DNA from: CAZDXJ01 sp964509475
GTDB taxonomy: Bacteria > Pseudomonadota > Gammaproteobacteria > Methylococcales > Methylomonadaceae
NCBI GenBank assembly: GCA_964509475.1
Contig: CAZDXJ010000093.1
Coordinates: 1 to 8,020, forward strand
DNA: 8,020 nt
Direction of reading: 5' to 3'
In this document: one piece after another, positions 6,096 to 8,020 of the stretch
Layout of the letters: the number at the start of each line of letters is the position of its first letter
Position numbering within the stretch: the first letter of the stretch is position 1
Program-made: the position numbers and the translations under genes
The notes under the pieces: model-generated
Databases searched by the model: none
Told to the model about the DNA's origin: nothing
Seen by the model: only the letters and a program-made list of their open reading frames with translations

Positions 6096-7954
6096 CGTAT
6101 CATATAATCCGCTTCACCGATACTGATAATTTGACCCGATTTGGCCAATAACCGGCCTTGCCTGGAAAATCTCAGCACCTCGAACGGAAACGGTTTCTCC
6201 ATCGCTACAGCCCGGATTTTATCCACACCGGAAGGTCCCATGATCGTCAACGCCAGCTCACTCTCCGCTGGAGGCACATGATAATCAACTCCCGGCTGGC
6301 AAAAATTATCCTTCTGATACGGATTCGGAAACAATTCGGTGATTTCACCCACTGCATTAATCAATACAACACGCACAAACATGGGCCTGTCAACCGAAAA
6401 GCCCACCTGTAAATTATCTCCGATCCGGTATATTTTTTTCTCTGTCCATAGCTTGATTTTGCCAGCGACCCGCGCTTTGTCATCGTCTGCATGTCTCACA
6501 TTTGCTTGTTTATCCTTGTCCAGAGATGGCGGTTCTATCGGCCTGGATTCCGAAAAAGACTTGCCCTTCAAATCGGGAGGCGCTGTTTCCTGTTTGGGTG
6601 GAATAAGCGGTTTGTAAACCGGTTTTTCCAATTTGGCGATATTGTGCGCGTTGCTGTCCGTAATGTTCCCCTCTTGCCTACCCGGCCTGGCCTCTTTTTC
6701 CGGTAACAAGCTAATCAAACCAAAAACCTGTAACAAAACCACCATGCCGATGACCCCAGCCAGGCCTGCGGCAAACAACACCCGCTTATAACTGCGTGCA
6801 TGCAAGCCCTGAATCAACGCTTCAATCGTTTTGGTTCGCTGCTCGCGTTCAAAAGACAAAGCCTTGCGTAATGCACGCCACTGTCTACTGTTTAATGATT
6901 TAATCGTTTCGGGTGCTTGCTTAAGCGACTTTGCCTGTTGCGCATCATGGCCGGTAAAGGGGTGCTTGCCGGTTAACAACTCATAAATTACACAGGCAAA
7001 CGCGTAAATATCATCACGTGGATCCGGCATATCACCCTGTAACATTTCCAGACTGGCATAAGCCGGTGTCAGTGCACCCAATACACCGGCATCAAAACGG
7101 CTGGTCTGCCCCAAAGATACCGACCGGGCGATACCAAAATCAAGTACCTTGACCCGGTTATTCTGATCGATAAAAATATTTCCCGGCTTGAAATCTGAAT
7201 GGATTACAAAATTTTTGTGCGCATAGGCAAGCGCCTGGGCCAATTGCTCAATGATGGGCAAGGCTTCTTTCAAACTTACCCCGTGTGGATGTGAACGGAT
7301 AAAACGCTCCAGCGTTATACCATTGATATACTCCATGGTCATAAACACCTGCTCACCGTCCCTGTCAAAATCATACACGGTAAGAATATTGGGATGGGCC
7401 AGCTGCTGGGTCTTGCGGGCTTCGCTGTGCAAAGCCTTTAAAACATCTGGATTACTCCGGTATTCTTCATTCAACAGCTTGATGGCAATAAATGATGTAT
7501 TGCCGGCTTCCACATCCCTGCGATCCAGCGCTTTGTAAACAACCCCCATCCCGCCTGAACCCAATTCCTCGAACAATTCAAAGCGCCCCTTCAACAGGCT
7601 TCCGGTTCCGATCATGTTTTTCCCATGTGCCAAATCCGCCTTTATTCCGGTCTGCTCCGGCTCTGGTTCTGTACGGCCCTGGGCAGGCAATCCCACGATA
7701 ACGGTTGCTTTATCCGCTTGCTCATCATCCTGGATTGACTGGCTATGAACGCCTTTTTTATCCAGTCGCATTGGTTTTATAACCGTTTTACCCTCAAGCG
7801 CCGAATTCATATTGGCATCGGTCCCGGAAATATTTTGTTCGGCTTCGGAATCTTCCCCGGTAACAGCGCCCGATGTTTTATCGGCCTCGTCTTGACAAGT
7901 TTCAGATGGGTTGTCATCAGGCATCTTTTCGGTATCTTTTTTTCTATCGGGCAT
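6092..7954 (-). CDS. Transmembrane Ser/Thr protein kinase with C-terminal DUF4384-like domain
   Basis: This 620-residue protein has four parts. Residues 1-117 are acidic and probably disordered. Residues about 125-385 are a Hanks-type kinase: glycine loop LGSGGMGVVYKA (131-142), ATP-anchoring Lys159 (FIAIKLL), Glu178, catalytic loop IHSDFKPGN with Asp254, Lys256 and Asn259, DFG at 272-274, and an APE-like element with Glu303. All catalytic residues are present, but the Arg of the usual HRD is Ser253, making it a non-RD kinase. Residues about 391-417 are a single membrane helix, followed by a Pro- and Lys-rich linker. Residues about 498-592 match the DUF4384 pattern (KLWTEKKIYRIGDNLQVGF, VVLINAVGEITELFPNP, IMGPSGVDKIRAVA). 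The predicted topology puts the kinase in the cytoplasm and DUF4384 in the periplasm, suiting a sensor of envelope signals. An in-frame TAA six codons upstream limits the start to this ATG or Met11. The ribosome site at this ATG is weak. Confidence 0.93.
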   Translation of the reverse strand: MPDRKKDTEKMPDDNPSETCQDEADKTSGAVTGEDSEAEQNISGTDANMNSALEGKTVIKPMRLDKKGVHSQSIQDDEQADKATVIVGLPAQGRTEPEPEQTGIKADLAHGKNMIGTGSLLKGRFELFEELGSGGMGVVYKALDRRDVEAGNTSFIAIKLLNEEYRSNPDVLKALHSEARKTQQLAHPNILTVYDFDRDGEQVFMTMEYINGITLERFIRSHPHGVSLKEALPIIEQLAQALAYAHKNFVIHSDFKPGNIFIDQNNRVKVLDFGIARSVSLGQTSRFDAGVLGALTPAYASLEMLQGDMPDPRDDIYAFACVIYELLTGKHPFTGHDAQQAKSLKQAPETIKSLNSRQWRALRKALSFEREQRTKTIEALIQGLHARSYKRVLFAAGLAGVIGMVVLLQVFGLISLLPEKEARPGRQEGNITDSNAHNIAKLEKPVYKPLIPPKQETAPPDLKGKSFSESRPIEPPSLDKDKQANVRHADDDKARVAGKIKLWTEKKIYRIGDNLQVGFSVDRPMFVRVVLINAVGEITELFPNPYQKDNFCQPGVDYHVPPAESELALTIMGPSGVDKIRAVAMEKPFPFEVLRFSRQGRLLAKSGQIISIGEADYMIR

Positions 7955-8020
7955 AAGCGGCTTGCTGTTTTATTGCAAAACGGTATCTACTCACCCCCTC
8001 TGAAAAGCAGGTGCAGGTTG
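7955..8020 (-). other. Upstream edge: leader or tail of a preceding gene
   Basis: The 66 nt ahead of the kinase contain a strong Shine-Dalgarno-like GAGGGGGTGAG (8000-7990), too far from the kinase ATG (35 nt) to serve it directly. All three minus-strand frames are open from the window edge to stops at 7993-7991 (TGA), 7989-7987 (TAG) or 7946-7944 (TAG), so the end of an upstream gene could lie here. The last frame also allows a GTG-initiated 16-codon ORF (7994-7944) that overlaps the kinase start. No clear promoter is visible; the operon promoter is probably outside the window. Confidence 0.35.

Noticed and set aside
1..8020. Mobile element, CRISPR array or structural RNA
   Set aside because: No transposase or integrase, no regularly spaced direct repeats, and no tRNA or rRNA signature could be seen on either strand.

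Overview
The window carries six genes, all on the minus strand and tightly packed. They look like one transcription unit that enters from the high-coordinate end and runs toward position 1. In transcription order they are: a membrane-anchored Ser/Thr protein kinase with a C-terminal DUF4384-like domain (7954-6092); a small periplasmic OmpA-like peptidoglycan-binding protein (5995-5441); a secreted protein made of two tandem Ig-like repeats plus two Cys-paired carboxypeptidase-regulatory-like modules (5396-4143); an autotransporter-type outer-membrane beta-barrel (4129-2861); an exported seven-bladed WD40-type propeller fused to an Ig-like domain and a caspase-like C14 peptidase (2831-519); and a universal stress protein of the UspA type (515-72). 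Gaps are 96, 44, 13, about 29 and 3 nt, and nearly every gene has a readable Shine-Dalgarno sequence.

The signal peptides, the outer-membrane barrel, the OmpA domain that recognises diaminopimelate peptidoglycan and the UspA sequence type indicate a Gram-negative bacterium, most likely a gammaproteobacterium of moderate GC. A methanotroph-like lineage (Methylococcales) is my best guess, but only by resemblance. There are no transposases, integrases, tRNAs, rRNAs or CRISPR repeats.

Read together, the genes look like a transenvelope signalling or protease module. A cytoplasmic kinase domain is linked through one membrane helix to a periplasmic DUF4384 domain. Four exported partners follow: a peptidoglycan anchor, an Ig-fold adhesive or scaffold protein, an outer-membrane barrel and a caspase-type protease. 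A cytoplasmic stress protein is translationally coupled at the end. That they act as one system is inference from gene order, spacing and shared compartment. I do not recognise it as a named, characterised system.

Non-coding sequence is scarce. The 96-nt gap after the kinase contains a plausible internal sigma70-like promoter. The 66 nt upstream of the kinase hold either the tail of an upstream gene or a short leader. The 71 nt after the stress protein contain a weak inverted repeat but no convincing intrinsic terminator. No stretch longer than 300 bases lacks a gene.
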